This document shows positions 30,542 to 37,545 of a stretch of DNA of 38,020 bases, piece by piece. How positions within the stretch are numbered: the first letter of the stretch is position 1; the number at the start of each line of letters is the position of its first letter. Origin of the DNA: JACVRW01 sp034664005 (GTDB taxonomy: Bacteria; Actinomycetota; Thermoleophilia; Solirubrobacterales; Thermoleophilaceae); assembly GCA_034664005.1 (NCBI GenBank), contig JAXDIL010000038.1, positions 1-38,020 on the forward strand, in the 5' to 3' direction. Made by a program: the position numbers and the translations under genes. A model generated the notes under the pieces. That model had not been told where the DNA came from and ran no database searches. It saw nothing but the letters and a program-made list of their open reading frames with translations.

Positions 30542-31555
30542 GTGCTCACCACCACCCCGGCGCTCCCACGCGAGCTCCAGGTCGAGGTCAGCGGCGCCTG
30601 CAACCTGCGCTGCCGGATGTGCCTCGTCCGCTACGCGCCGGCGATCGGGAAGAAGGAGGGCGCACTCGGCTACGAGCAGTTCATCGAGCTCGTGGACGCC
30701 CTGCCGGACCTGCGCAAGCTGACGCTGCAGGGTCTCGGCGAGCCGCTCCTGTCGCCACACCTGATGGCGATGCTCGGGTACGCGGCCGGCCGCGGGATCG
30801 AGGTCGGCTTCAACACGAACGGCACGCTGCTCGCGCGCCCGGTCGCCGAGCGGCTGGTGGAGGTGGGCTGCGGTTGGCTGCACGTGTCCCTGGACGGCGC
30901 CACGGCGGCGACCTACCAGGACGTGCGACATGGCACCGATTTCCGGCCGCACCCAGGTCAGTTCGAGCGCGTCGTCGCCAACCTGCGCGGCCTCGTGGAG
31001 GCGCGTGGGCCCTCGCGGCGGCCGCGCGTGCAGATCGTCTTCGTCGCGATGCGCCGCAACATCGCCGAGCTACCGGACCTCGTGACGCTCGCCGCCGACA
31101 TCGGCGTCGACTCCGTCTGGGTTCAGAACCTGAGCCACGACTTCGGCGACACGGAGCTCGACGGCGCCTACAGCGGGATCAGGGAGTACGCGGCGGAGGA
31201 AGCGGTCTTCGACCGAGAGGGATCGCCGGCACGGGCCTGGTTCGACGTGGCGGCCGCGCGGGCGCGGACGCTCGGCCTCGACCTGCGACTGCCATCGCTC
31301 GAGCACGCGGCGCGCAACGGCGACGCGCGCGGCTGCGGCTGGCCCTGGGACTCGGCCTACGTGACCCATCGCGGCGACGTGCAGCCGTGCTGCATGGTCA
31401 TGGGAAGCGACCGCGTCACGATGGGCAGCCTGGGCGACGCGAGCTTCGAGCGGATCTGGCAGGACGACCCCTACAGGCGTTTCCGCGCCGCTCTCCTGAG
31501 CGAGGACCCGCCCGAGGTGTGCCGCGGCTGCTCGCTCTACCGGCGGGTGTTCTGA
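30542..31555 (+). CDS. Radical SAM/SPASM protein
   Basis: 337 residues. The radical SAM cluster is CNLRCRMC (C20, C24, C27), followed by LTLQGLGEPLLSPHL and HVSLDGATAATYQDV of the TIM-barrel. A C-terminal SPASM/twitch-type region carries GCGWPWDSAYVTHRGDVQPC with a further C beside it, then EVCRGCSLYRRVF, giving ligands for at least one extra iron-sulphur cluster. SPASM enzymes modify peptides or act as dehydrogenases on sugars and small molecules. It is divergent from the heptose operon and followed 10 bases later by a GT9 gene, so a role in modifying the same glycan or its carrier is likely. The reaction is unknown. Confidence 0.9.
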   Translation: MLTTTPALPRELQVEVSGACNLRCRMCLVRYAPAIGKKEGALGYEQFIELVDALPDLRKLTLQGLGEPLLSPHLMAMLGYAAGRGIEVGFNTNGTLLARPVAERLVEVGCGWLHVSLDGATAATYQDVRHGTDFRPHPGQFERVVANLRGLVEARGPSRRPRVQIVFVAMRRNIAELPDLVTLAADIGVDSVWVQNLSHDFGDTELDGAYSGIREYAAEEAVFDREGSPARAWFDVAAARARTLGLDLRLPSLEHAARNGDARGCGWPWDSAYVTHRGDVQPCCMVMGSDRVTMGSLGDASFERIWQDDPYRRFRAALLSEDPPEVCRGCSLYRRVF

Positions 31556-31565
31556 GGCGGCTGCC

Positions 31566-32705
31566 GTGGCCGGGGCAGACTGGTCCACGGCGGCGGAGCT
31601 GCTCTGTGTCCGGCTCGACACGATCGGCGACGTGCTGATGACGGGGCCGGCGCTGCGCGCGCTCCGCTCGTCAGGCGCGCGGCCACGGATCACGCTTCTG
31701 ACGTCCGGTCCCGGCGCCGCCGCCGGCGAGCTGATGCCCGAGGTGGACGAGCTGCTCGTCTACGAGGCGCCCTGGATGAAGCGCGGCGGTCGCGGCGGAG
31801 ACGAGGCCGTCGACAAGGCGATGATCGAGGAGCTCGCACGGCGCCGCTTCGACGCCGCGGTGATCTTCACGGTCTACAGCCAGAGCCCGCTGCCCGCCGC
31901 GCTGATGTGCCGGCTCGCCGGCGTGCCGCTGCGACTGGCCCACTGCCGTGAGAAGCCGTACGGGCTGCTCAGCGACCACGTGCCGGAGCCCGAGCCGCGG
32001 GACCTGCTTCGCCACGAGGTGCGCCGCCAGCTCGACCTGGTCGCGAGCGTCGGCGCGACGACGCCCGACGAGCGACTCGCGGTCGACGTACCGGCCTCGG
32101 AGCGCGCGCGGGCGCAGGAGCTGCTCGAGCGGATCGGGATCGACACGGCGCGCCCGTGGGCGGTCGCGCACCCGGGCGCGTCCGCGCCGTCGCGGCGCTA
32201 CCCGGCCGAGAGCTGGGCCGAGGCGTGCCGGCTGCTGGCAGGTGACCATGGCGTCCAGATCGTCATGACCGGCGCTGCCGACGAGGCGACCCTGGTCGAC
32301 CGGGTCCAGCGCGCGGCCGGCCTGCCGGACCGCTCGCTCGCGGGCAGGCTCGGCCTGGGCACGCTGGCCGCTCTGCTCGAGGCGGCGCCGCTACTCATGG
32401 CCGGCAACACCGGGCCGGTGCACCTGGCCGCCGCCGTCGGCACGCCGGTCGTGGACCTGTACGCGCTTACGAATCCGCAGCACACGCCCTGGGGCATCCC
32501 CAATCGGGTGCTGTTCCGCGACGTGCCCTGCCGCTGGTGCCACAGCAGCATCTGCCCGCAGGAGCACCACCGCTGCCTGCGCGGGGTGGCGCCGGCGGAG
32601 GTCGCAGACGCGGCGCTGTCGCTGCTCGCGGCTAGCGCACCCGAGCGGCCATCGCCGGCAGCCAGTCGCGCACCGCCGCGCGCACCGCTTCGAGGTCGGT
32701 CTTGA
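31566..32705 (+). CDS. Glycosyltransferase family 9 (heptosyltransferase-like)
   Basis: 379 residues. GT9 motifs: VRLDTIGDVLMTGPALRAL, WAVAHPGASAPSRRYPAESW, and LLMAGNTGPVHLAAAVGTPV followed by LYALTNPQHTPWGIP. A Cys/His-rich patch (CRWCHSSICPQEHHRCLRG) near the C-terminus is common in heptosyltransferase-like GT9 proteins. It would transfer heptose from the ADP-heptose made by the facing operon. GTG 31566 is preceded by GAGGCGG and lies 10 bases after the radical SAM stop, so the two are cotranscribed. The last 24 codons run into the convergent hydrolase gene (74-base overlap), and this tail is Pro/Arg-rich and likely non-essential. Confidence 0.92.
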   Translation: MAGADWSTAAELLCVRLDTIGDVLMTGPALRALRSSGARPRITLLTSGPGAAAGELMPEVDELLVYEAPWMKRGGRGGDEAVDKAMIEELARRRFDAAVIFTVYSQSPLPAALMCRLAGVPLRLAHCREKPYGLLSDHVPEPEPRDLLRHEVRRQLDLVASVGATTPDERLAVDVPASERARAQELLERIGIDTARPWAVAHPGASAPSRRYPAESWAEACRLLAGDHGVQIVMTGAADEATLVDRVQRAAGLPDRSLAGRLGLGTLAALLEAAPLLMAGNTGPVHLAAAVGTPVVDLYALTNPQHTPWGIPNRVLFRDVPCRWCHSSICPQEHHRCLRGVAPAEVADAALSLLAASAPERPSPAASRAPPRAPLRGRS

Positions 32706-33237
32706 GGCCGTGGTTGCCGGGTACCGTGACCACCTCGCGGTTCGGTCCCGGCGTGGGCATGCCGAACGGGTCGCGCTCGCCCTGCACGACGAGCACCGAG
32801 ACACGCACTGCTTCGAGCTCGTCCAGGCGCGTCTTCTCGGGGCGCCCCGGCGGGTGCACCGGGAAGGCCAGGCAGAGCACGCCCGCGGCGCCCGTCTCGG
32901 CCGCGGTCCGGCAGGCCACGCGCGCGCCGGCGGAGCGCCCGCCCACCACGAGCGGCAGCCCGTGCAGCGAGCCCGCCCGCAGCTCGGCGACGACCGCTGA
33001 CCAGGCCGCGTCCAGCTGACCCGCGGGCGCCGGGGCGCGCCGCCCCGCAACCCGGTAGGGCTGCTCTACGAGCACGACGTTGAAGCGCTCGGCGCGGGCG
33101 ACCTCCGCCACGGCGACGAGGTCCGGCGCTTCGACGCCCCCGCCCGCGCCGTGTCCGAGGACGAGCGCGCCGAGCGGATCGTCGACGAGCTGCTCGTGAA
33201 CCCGCGCGGGGCCGTGCGGTGTGGCGATCTCCGTCAC
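32632..33237 (-). CDS. Alpha/beta hydrolase (dienelactone hydrolase/KANL3-Tex30-like)
   Basis: 201 residues from GTG 33237. The oxyanion region is GALVLGHGAGGG, the nucleophile elbow GRSAG (S102), the acid lies in VVQGERDPFG and the histidine in VPGNHGLK, a complete catalytic triad. The short length without a lid matches the KANL3/Tex30 group of small cytoplasmic hydrolases; substrate unknown. The GTG follows TAGTTT by 7 bases and has no ribosome-binding site. It is divergent from the FAH gene with 52 bases between starts, and its 3' end overlaps the GT9 gene by 74 bases. Confidence 0.88.
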   Translation of the reverse strand: MTEIATPHGPARVHEQLVDDPLGALVLGHGAGGGVEAPDLVAVAEVARAERFNVVLVEQPYRVAGRRAPAPAGQLDAAWSAVVAELRAGSLHGLPLVVGGRSAGARVACRTAAETGAAGVLCLAFPVHPPGRPEKTRLDELEAVRVSVLVVQGERDPFGMPTPGPNREVVTVPGNHGLKTDLEAVRAAVRDWLPAMAARVR

Positions 33238-33244
33238 CAGCGCG

Positions 33245-33281
33245 AAACTAGCCGCTGGCGACGGCTTCCCGCAGCTAGTGT
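33245..33281. promoter_or_regulatory. Paired -10 boxes of a divergent promoter
   Basis: Minus-strand TAGTTT (33250-33245) lies 7 bases before the hydrolase GTG; plus-strand TAGTGT (33276-33281) lies 8 bases before the FAH ATG. Each is preceded by GC, so the two read GCTAGT in opposite directions and form an inverted repeat (ACTAGC/GCTAGT). No -35 elements are evident. Confidence 0.45.
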
Positions 33282-33289
33282 TCCGCCGT

Positions 33290-34111
33290 ATGAGACTCGG
33301 GTGTATCGATAAAGGTGGACAGCGGACGCTCGTCGTGGAGCGCGACGGCGAGCTGATGGTCGTGCCGGACGCGCCGGGCCCGCTCGAGCTCCTCCTGCGG
33401 TCGGGGGCCGACCTCGGCGAGCTCGGCCCGCCGGAGGCGAACGGCGACGCGCGCCTGCTCGCGCCGCTGCTCCCGGGCAAGGTGGTGGCCATCGGCCTGA
33501 ACTACATGGACCACGTGCGCGAGACCGGCATGGCGACGCCCGAGCGGCCGCTCGTGTTCGCCAAGTTTCCCTCCTCGGTCATCGGTCCGGACGAGCCGAT
33601 CGTCATCGACCGCGGCGTGACCGAACGCGTGGACTGGGAGGTCGAGCTCGGCGTGGTCATCGGGCGGCGCCTGAAGGACGCGTCCGAGAGCGAGGCGATG
33701 GCGGGCGTGTTCGGCTACACCGTCGGGAACGACGTGTCCGCTCGCGACGTGCAGTTCGGCGACGGCCAGTGGGTGCGCGGCAAGAGCCTCGACACCTTCT
33801 GCCCGCTCGGCCCGCTCGTCGTGACCGCCGACGAGGTCGGGGACCCTCAGAGCCTCGCGCTCCGCACGCGCGTGAACGGCGAGCTCGTGCAGGACTCCTC
33901 GACGAAGGAGATGATCTTCGGTGTCGCCGAGCTGCTCGCCTTCTGCTCGCGGTCGTTCACGCTCGAGCCCGGCGACATCGTGCTGACCGGCACCCCGTGG
34001 GGCTGCGGCGAGTTCATGGACCCGCCGCGAGGGCTGAACGACGGCGACACCGTCGAGTGTGAGATCGACGGGATCGGCAAGCTCGTGAACCCGGTCAGGG
34101 ACGCTCGATGA
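33290..34111 (+). CDS. Fumarylacetoacetate hydrolase (FAH) family protein
   Basis: 273 residues from ATG 33290. The FAH-fold core is clear: VVAIGLNYMDHVRETGM, FAKFPSSVIGPDEPIVI, DWEVELGVVIGRRLKDA with the metal-binding acids, GYTVGNDVSARDVQFGDGQW, RGKSLDTFCPLGP and GDIVLTGTPWGCGEFMDPP. Members cleave C-C bonds or decarboxylate beta-diketo acids in aromatic or sugar-acid breakdown. A sugar-acid dehydratase sits 3.4 kb away, and FAH-type hydrolases do act in some deoxy-sugar-acid routes, but the two are on different strands, so linkage is only suggestive. The start follows a TAGTGT box by 8 bases. The 3' end overlaps the GATase gene by 17 bases. Confidence 0.92.
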   Translation: MRLGCIDKGGQRTLVVERDGELMVVPDAPGPLELLLRSGADLGELGPPEANGDARLLAPLLPGKVVAIGLNYMDHVRETGMATPERPLVFAKFPSSVIGPDEPIVIDRGVTERVDWEVELGVVIGRRLKDASESEAMAGVFGYTVGNDVSARDVQFGDGQWVRGKSLDTFCPLGPLVVTADEVGDPQSLALRTRVNGELVQDSSTKEMIFGVAELLAFCSRSFTLEPGDIVLTGTPWGCGEFMDPPRGLNDGDTVECEIDGIGKLVNPVRDAR

Positions 34112-34829
34112 GCTCGCGCGCGGCGACCAGCTCGGCGAAGCTCCCGAACAGCTCCCTCGAAGCGTCGATCTGAACCGGTAGCCGCTCCCTCGTCTCGGCG
34201 AGGAAAGCGTCGAGTGAATGCCCGGCGCGCGCGAGCGCGTCCTGTTCGAGCGGATCGCTGATCCACTCCTCGAAGAAGATGTCGGGGGTCGTCTCGAGGT
34301 GCATCTGGCTGCCCCACGCGAACCGTCCGGCGCGAAAGATCGCGCAGCCCGGGCTGTCCGTGGTCGCGAGGACCTGATCCTCGTCCGCGGGCACGATCGC
34401 GTCGTTGTGCCACTTCAGAACGGGCAGCCCGTCCGGCAGCGTCGAGACCAGCGGGTCGGCCCCGGCGCGCGGACCGAGCCGTAGCTCCGGCCAGCCGACG
34501 TACGGAGTCTCCATCCGGTGCACCTCACCGCCGCTCGCGAGCGCGAGCAGCTGCGCCCCGAGGCACATGCCGAGCACCGGGACGTCGTCCTGGAGCGCCT
34601 CCTCCAACAGCTCGCGCTCCCACGCCAGCAGCGGATGGCGGTCGAGCTCGGTGACGCTCATCTGGCCGCCGAAGCTCATGACGCCGGCGACCTCGCGAAG
34701 GCGGGGCCGCCGGCTCTCGGCGAACATGTCGAACAGCAGGAGCTCGAGGCCATGTGCCTCGAGCTCCGACCTGGCGAGCCCGATCTTCGTGTGGCTCGCC
34801 AGGTGCGTTATTGCCAGGACGGGACGCAG
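34095..34829 (-). CDS. Class I glutamine amidotransferase-like protein, probably CTG start
   Basis: Up to 244 residues. The nucleophile elbow is VLGMCLGAQLLA, and the His/Glu pair is in GSQMHLETTPD, so the GATase triad is complete. The first ATG in frame (34727) would drop the first strand and helix of the fold, yet the frame continues upstream with a good GATase N-terminus (VLAITHLASHTKIGLARSEL) and contains no ATG, GTG or TTG. CTG 34829, 2 bases after the permease stop and 5 bases after GGAG, is the best start. It is coupled to the amino-acid permease, so hydrolysis of an imported glutamine or gamma-glutamyl compound is plausible but unproven. Confidence 0.82.
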   Translation of the reverse strand: MRPVLAITHLASHTKIGLARSELEAHGLELLLFDMFAESRRPRLREVAGVMSFGGQMSVTELDRHPLLAWERELLEEALQDDVPVLGMCLGAQLLALASGGEVHRMETPYVGWPELRLGPRAGADPLVSTLPDGLPVLKWHNDAIVPADEDQVLATTDSPGCAIFRAGRFAWGSQMHLETTPDIFFEEWISDPLEQDALARAGHSLDAFLAETRERLPVQIDASRELFGSFAELVAARELIERP

Positions 34830-34831
34830 GA

Positions 34832-36478
34832 CTACTCCGCCGGCAGCTCCTTGTAGACCATGCTGAGGTCGAGGTTCTCCTTGCGCTTCCGGTAGATCTT
34901 CGACCCGAAGTACGTGGCGATGGCGATCGCGTACAGCACCGCCACGAAGATCAACCCCTTGGACGTGTTGATGGCCAAGGTGTCATTCGTAAACGCCTCG
35001 TAGTCGATGAAGATCACGAACGCGAGGAACACGACCGCGCAGATGCTCATCACCGGGATGCCGAACAGGCGGTACTTGTCGGCCGGCGTCGAGCGGTACA
35101 TCTCGGGCCGCAGCCTCGGGAACAGGATCGCCGCGACCATGGTCACGCCGAACGCGGTGAGGCTCGGCACGACGAGCGCCACGGTGAGCGGCACGAACCA
35201 GTCGGCGTACGCGTAGAGCGCGGCCACCGCGACGCACAGGATGCAGAATGCGATGATCGAGTTGACCGGCGTGTGCGTGCGCGGGTTGACGCGCCCGAAC
35301 CAGTCCGGCAGCACCCGGTCGAACGACATCGCCGCCATCACGCGGGTGGCCCCCAGCGGGGCGTTCGGCGCGAGCATGATGAACCAGGCGAAGAACATCA
35401 CGAACGCGATCCAGATGAAGACCGACGAGCCGGACGCCAGCGCCACGAAGAAGCCGAAGAACGGCGGCACCGGCAGCGGGTTGTCGGCCGAGCCGCTGTA
35501 GAACAGGTTGCCGCTCGCGTACAGGAAGTCGCTTCCGACCTTGCTCACGAGCAGGCCCGCGAAGATCGCGATGATGATGAAGCTGAACACCTCGGCGCCC
35601 GCGATCGACATGATGTTGCCGCGGAGGCTGTTGGCGCGCTTGATCTCACCAGCCTGCTGTACGCCCCAGTGCGGGAACGCGAGGAACAGCGAGGCGAACA
35701 CCGCAGCTAGCAGGGTCGCCCACAGCGAGAACGAGGTGTCCGTCGTGCCGCCTTCCTTGATGACGGTCTCGTAAGCGTTCTCCACGCCGTAGTTCTCCGA
35801 CATGAAGTGGTTGAGGTTGCCGACGAAGTCGTCGTGGCTCGTCGTGAACAGCATGATGAGGACGACCGCGACGCAGGCCATGCCGATCCAGAAGACGTAG
35901 CGCTGGATCACGGCGTACAGCCGCAGGCCCTTGATGTTGATCCAGGCGCACCATGCGATGTAGAGCGCGGAGATGATGAAGATGCCCGTGGGCTTCGCGA
36001 TCCAGTTGCCGGCGTCGATCAGCCACTGCCAGTCGTACTGAGCCCCGAGCAGCAGGAAGAACGGCGACAGCACGAGCGTCGCGCCCAGATACGCCGTGAG
36101 TGCGACCAGCACGGTCTGGCTGAGGACGATCGCGGTGAACGCGAAGACGGTCGCGATCCCGCCGCCCAGCACGCGGCTCTGGAAGACGTAGTCGCCTCCG
36201 GAGCGGGGCATGATGGACATGAAGAACGCGTAGACGATCGCCTCGAACGTGCACAGAACACCGCAGATCACCACGGCGAGCCAGAGGCTTGCCTGCGGGA
36301 ACGTCGCGGCGCCTGCCACGTAGAAGAACGCGATCAGGACGACCAGGTTGAGCGCCAGGACGTTGTAGATCCAGGCATCCATCTGTGAGAAGTCACGGAC
36401 CAGACCGGATGCCTTGCGAGCAAATCCGCCCTCCGCCTGCTCCGTGGGAGAGCTTTCGCTCGTCGATGACGCTTCCAT
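34832..36478 (-). CDS. APC-superfamily amino-acid permease
   Basis: 548 residues. After a hydrophilic N-terminus of about 45 residues come about 12 membrane helices, with APC features such as MPRSGGDYVFQSRVLGGGIA in helix 2 and GVQQAGEIKRANSLRGNIMS before helix 7. It would import amino acids or amines with protons at the cell membrane. ATG 36478 has an ideal ribosome-binding site (AGGAGG, 36488-36493, 9 bases upstream) and a near-consensus promoter. Codons seem richer in A/T-ending and Lys/Asn forms than neighbouring genes, which could reflect strong expression or transfer. The next gene downstream is a coupled GATase. Confidence 0.94.
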   Translation of the reverse strand: MEASSTSESSPTEQAEGGFARKASGLVRDFSQMDAWIYNVLALNLVVLIAFFYVAGAATFPQASLWLAVVICGVLCTFEAIVYAFFMSIMPRSGGDYVFQSRVLGGGIATVFAFTAIVLSQTVLVALTAYLGATLVLSPFFLLLGAQYDWQWLIDAGNWIAKPTGIFIISALYIAWCAWINIKGLRLYAVIQRYVFWIGMACVAVVLIMLFTTSHDDFVGNLNHFMSENYGVENAYETVIKEGGTTDTSFSLWATLLAAVFASLFLAFPHWGVQQAGEIKRANSLRGNIMSIAGAEVFSFIIIAIFAGLLVSKVGSDFLYASGNLFYSGSADNPLPVPPFFGFFVALASGSSVFIWIAFVMFFAWFIMLAPNAPLGATRVMAAMSFDRVLPDWFGRVNPRTHTPVNSIIAFCILCVAVAALYAYADWFVPLTVALVVPSLTAFGVTMVAAILFPRLRPEMYRSTPADKYRLFGIPVMSICAVVFLAFVIFIDYEAFTNDTLAINTSKGLIFVAVLYAIAIATYFGSKIYRKRKENLDLSMVYKELPAE

Positions 36479-36487
36479 CTAGGGGAT

Positions 36488-36493
36488 CCTCCT
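36488..36493 (-). promoter_or_regulatory. Strong Shine-Dalgarno of the permease gene
   Basis: AGGAGG on the minus strand, 9 bases before the ATG at 36478. It is the strongest ribosome-binding site in the window. Confidence 0.8.
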
Positions 36494-36527
36494 GTTTGGG
36501 AGATGAGCCGGGCGCTCGCCTCGGCCG

Positions 36528-36556
36528 ACTATAACGTTCAATGATTTAACGGTCAA
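36528..36556 (-). promoter_or_regulatory. Near-consensus sigma-70-type promoter with palindrome in the spacer
   Basis: Minus strand: -35 TTGACC (36556-36551), 17-base spacer, -10 TATAGT (36533-36528). The spacer region holds an imperfect palindrome, CGTT-x-AAT-C-ATT-x-AACG (36551-36535), with one mismatched pair and a single central base, placed exactly where a repressor would block polymerase. Predicted transcript start near 36521 gives a leader of about 43 bases. The -35 box overlaps the stop codon of the upstream MBL gene (36553-36555). Confidence 0.75.
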
Positions 36557-37545
36557 CATGAGTCAGACAGCTGGTAACGGCGCGCTGTTGAGCTGTTTTC
36601 GAGGCTCTGCACGGCGCCCTGGCGAAGGAGTCTGCGGAGGTGGCCGCTCACCGCGAACATGAGCATCCGGGGCTCCGACTCCCACGGCCCCGCCCGGTGC
36701 TGGACGGCCTCGCACAGCTCGGCGAGCGTCGCCGGCTCCGCCAGCCGTTCTAGGAGCACGTCGTCCACCAGCGCGACGAACTCGCGGCTCTCCTCGAGGA
36801 AGGCCGCCACCTCGTCGCCGCTGCGGGTGGGCCAGTGGCCCGAATGAAGCTCTGAGGGCGCGACCTGCTCGAGCAGCTCGATCGAGCCGAGGTAGGCGTC
36901 GACCTCCTCGTAGGTCGGGCACAGCGCCGGGGCGCCGTCGACGCCCGGGCAGCCGGTCCAGTGGACGGCGTCCGAGCTGAACAGGACGCCGCTGGCGGGC
37001 TCGTACAGCGCCAGGTGTCCGGCCGAGTGACCGGGCACGTGGAGCACCTCGAGGGCGCGCTCACCGACCTGCAGCGACTCGCCGCCCGACAGCGTGAGCT
37101 CGATCTCCACCGGCGCGCCGTAGTGGCTGCGGATCCAGCGCACGTCATCGTCGCCGTAGCCGAGCCCGTGCTCCTCGAGGTAGGGCTGGTAGCGGTCGCT
37201 CAGGAGCTGCTCCGGATGCGCCACGAGCGCGCGATCGGCGAAGCCGCAGGCCGCCACCGCGTTCGGGCAGAGCTCGGCGATTGCCGCAAGCCCGCCCTGG
37301 TGGTCGACGTCGGGATGCGTCACGAGCGCAACCCGCAACGCGTCCGCCTCTAGGTCGAGCCGCCGCAGCGCCGGCGCGATCACGTCGCGGGGCGTGTGGG
37401 TGGTGCCGGTGTCGACGAGGAGGAGCTCCGAGCCGTCCTCGGCGGCGACAAGGTACTGGTAGACGTTCCGGCCGCCGAGCTCCGACCCGAGCCGCCACGT
37501 CTGCGGGCCGATCTCGACGACGGTGTCGGCCGCCTGGCTCACCAT
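36553..37545 (-). CDS. MBL-fold metallo-hydrolase
   Basis: 330 residues from ATG 37545 (GTG 37542 also possible). The metallo-beta-lactamase core shows LLLVDTGTTHTPRDV, the metal motif VTHPDVDHQGG (H77, D79, D81, H82), HVPGHSAGHLALYE, FSSDAVHWTG and LHSGHWPT. The second His of the usual HxHxDH is Asp here, a variant known in part of this superfamily, so metal site 1 may differ. A C-terminal helical winged domain (LAELCEAVQHRAG, SGHLRRLLRQGAVQ) of the lactamase_B_2/LACTB2 type follows. It probably hydrolyses a lactone or thioester. The start overlaps the dehydratase stop, so the two are coupled. Confidence 0.9.
   Translation of the reverse strand: MVSQAADTVVEIGPQTWRLGSELGGRNVYQYLVAAEDGSELLLVDTGTTHTPRDVIAPALRRLDLEADALRVALVTHPDVDHQGGLAAIAELCPNAVAACGFADRALVAHPEQLLSDRYQPYLEEHGLGYGDDDVRWIRSHYGAPVEIELTLSGGESLQVGERALEVLHVPGHSAGHLALYEPASGVLFSSDAVHWTGCPGVDGAPALCPTYEEVDAYLGSIELLEQVAPSELHSGHWPTRSGDEVAAFLEESREFVALVDDVLLERLAEPATLAELCEAVQHRAGPWESEPRMLMFAVSGHLRRLLRQGAVQSLENSSTARRYQLSDSC

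Noticed and set aside
28972..31638. 888-codon plus-strand open frame across the carbamoyltransferase and radical SAM genes
   Set aside because: Lies antisense to a clear carbamoyltransferase and out of frame with the radical SAM gene; low-complexity Arg/Ala content.
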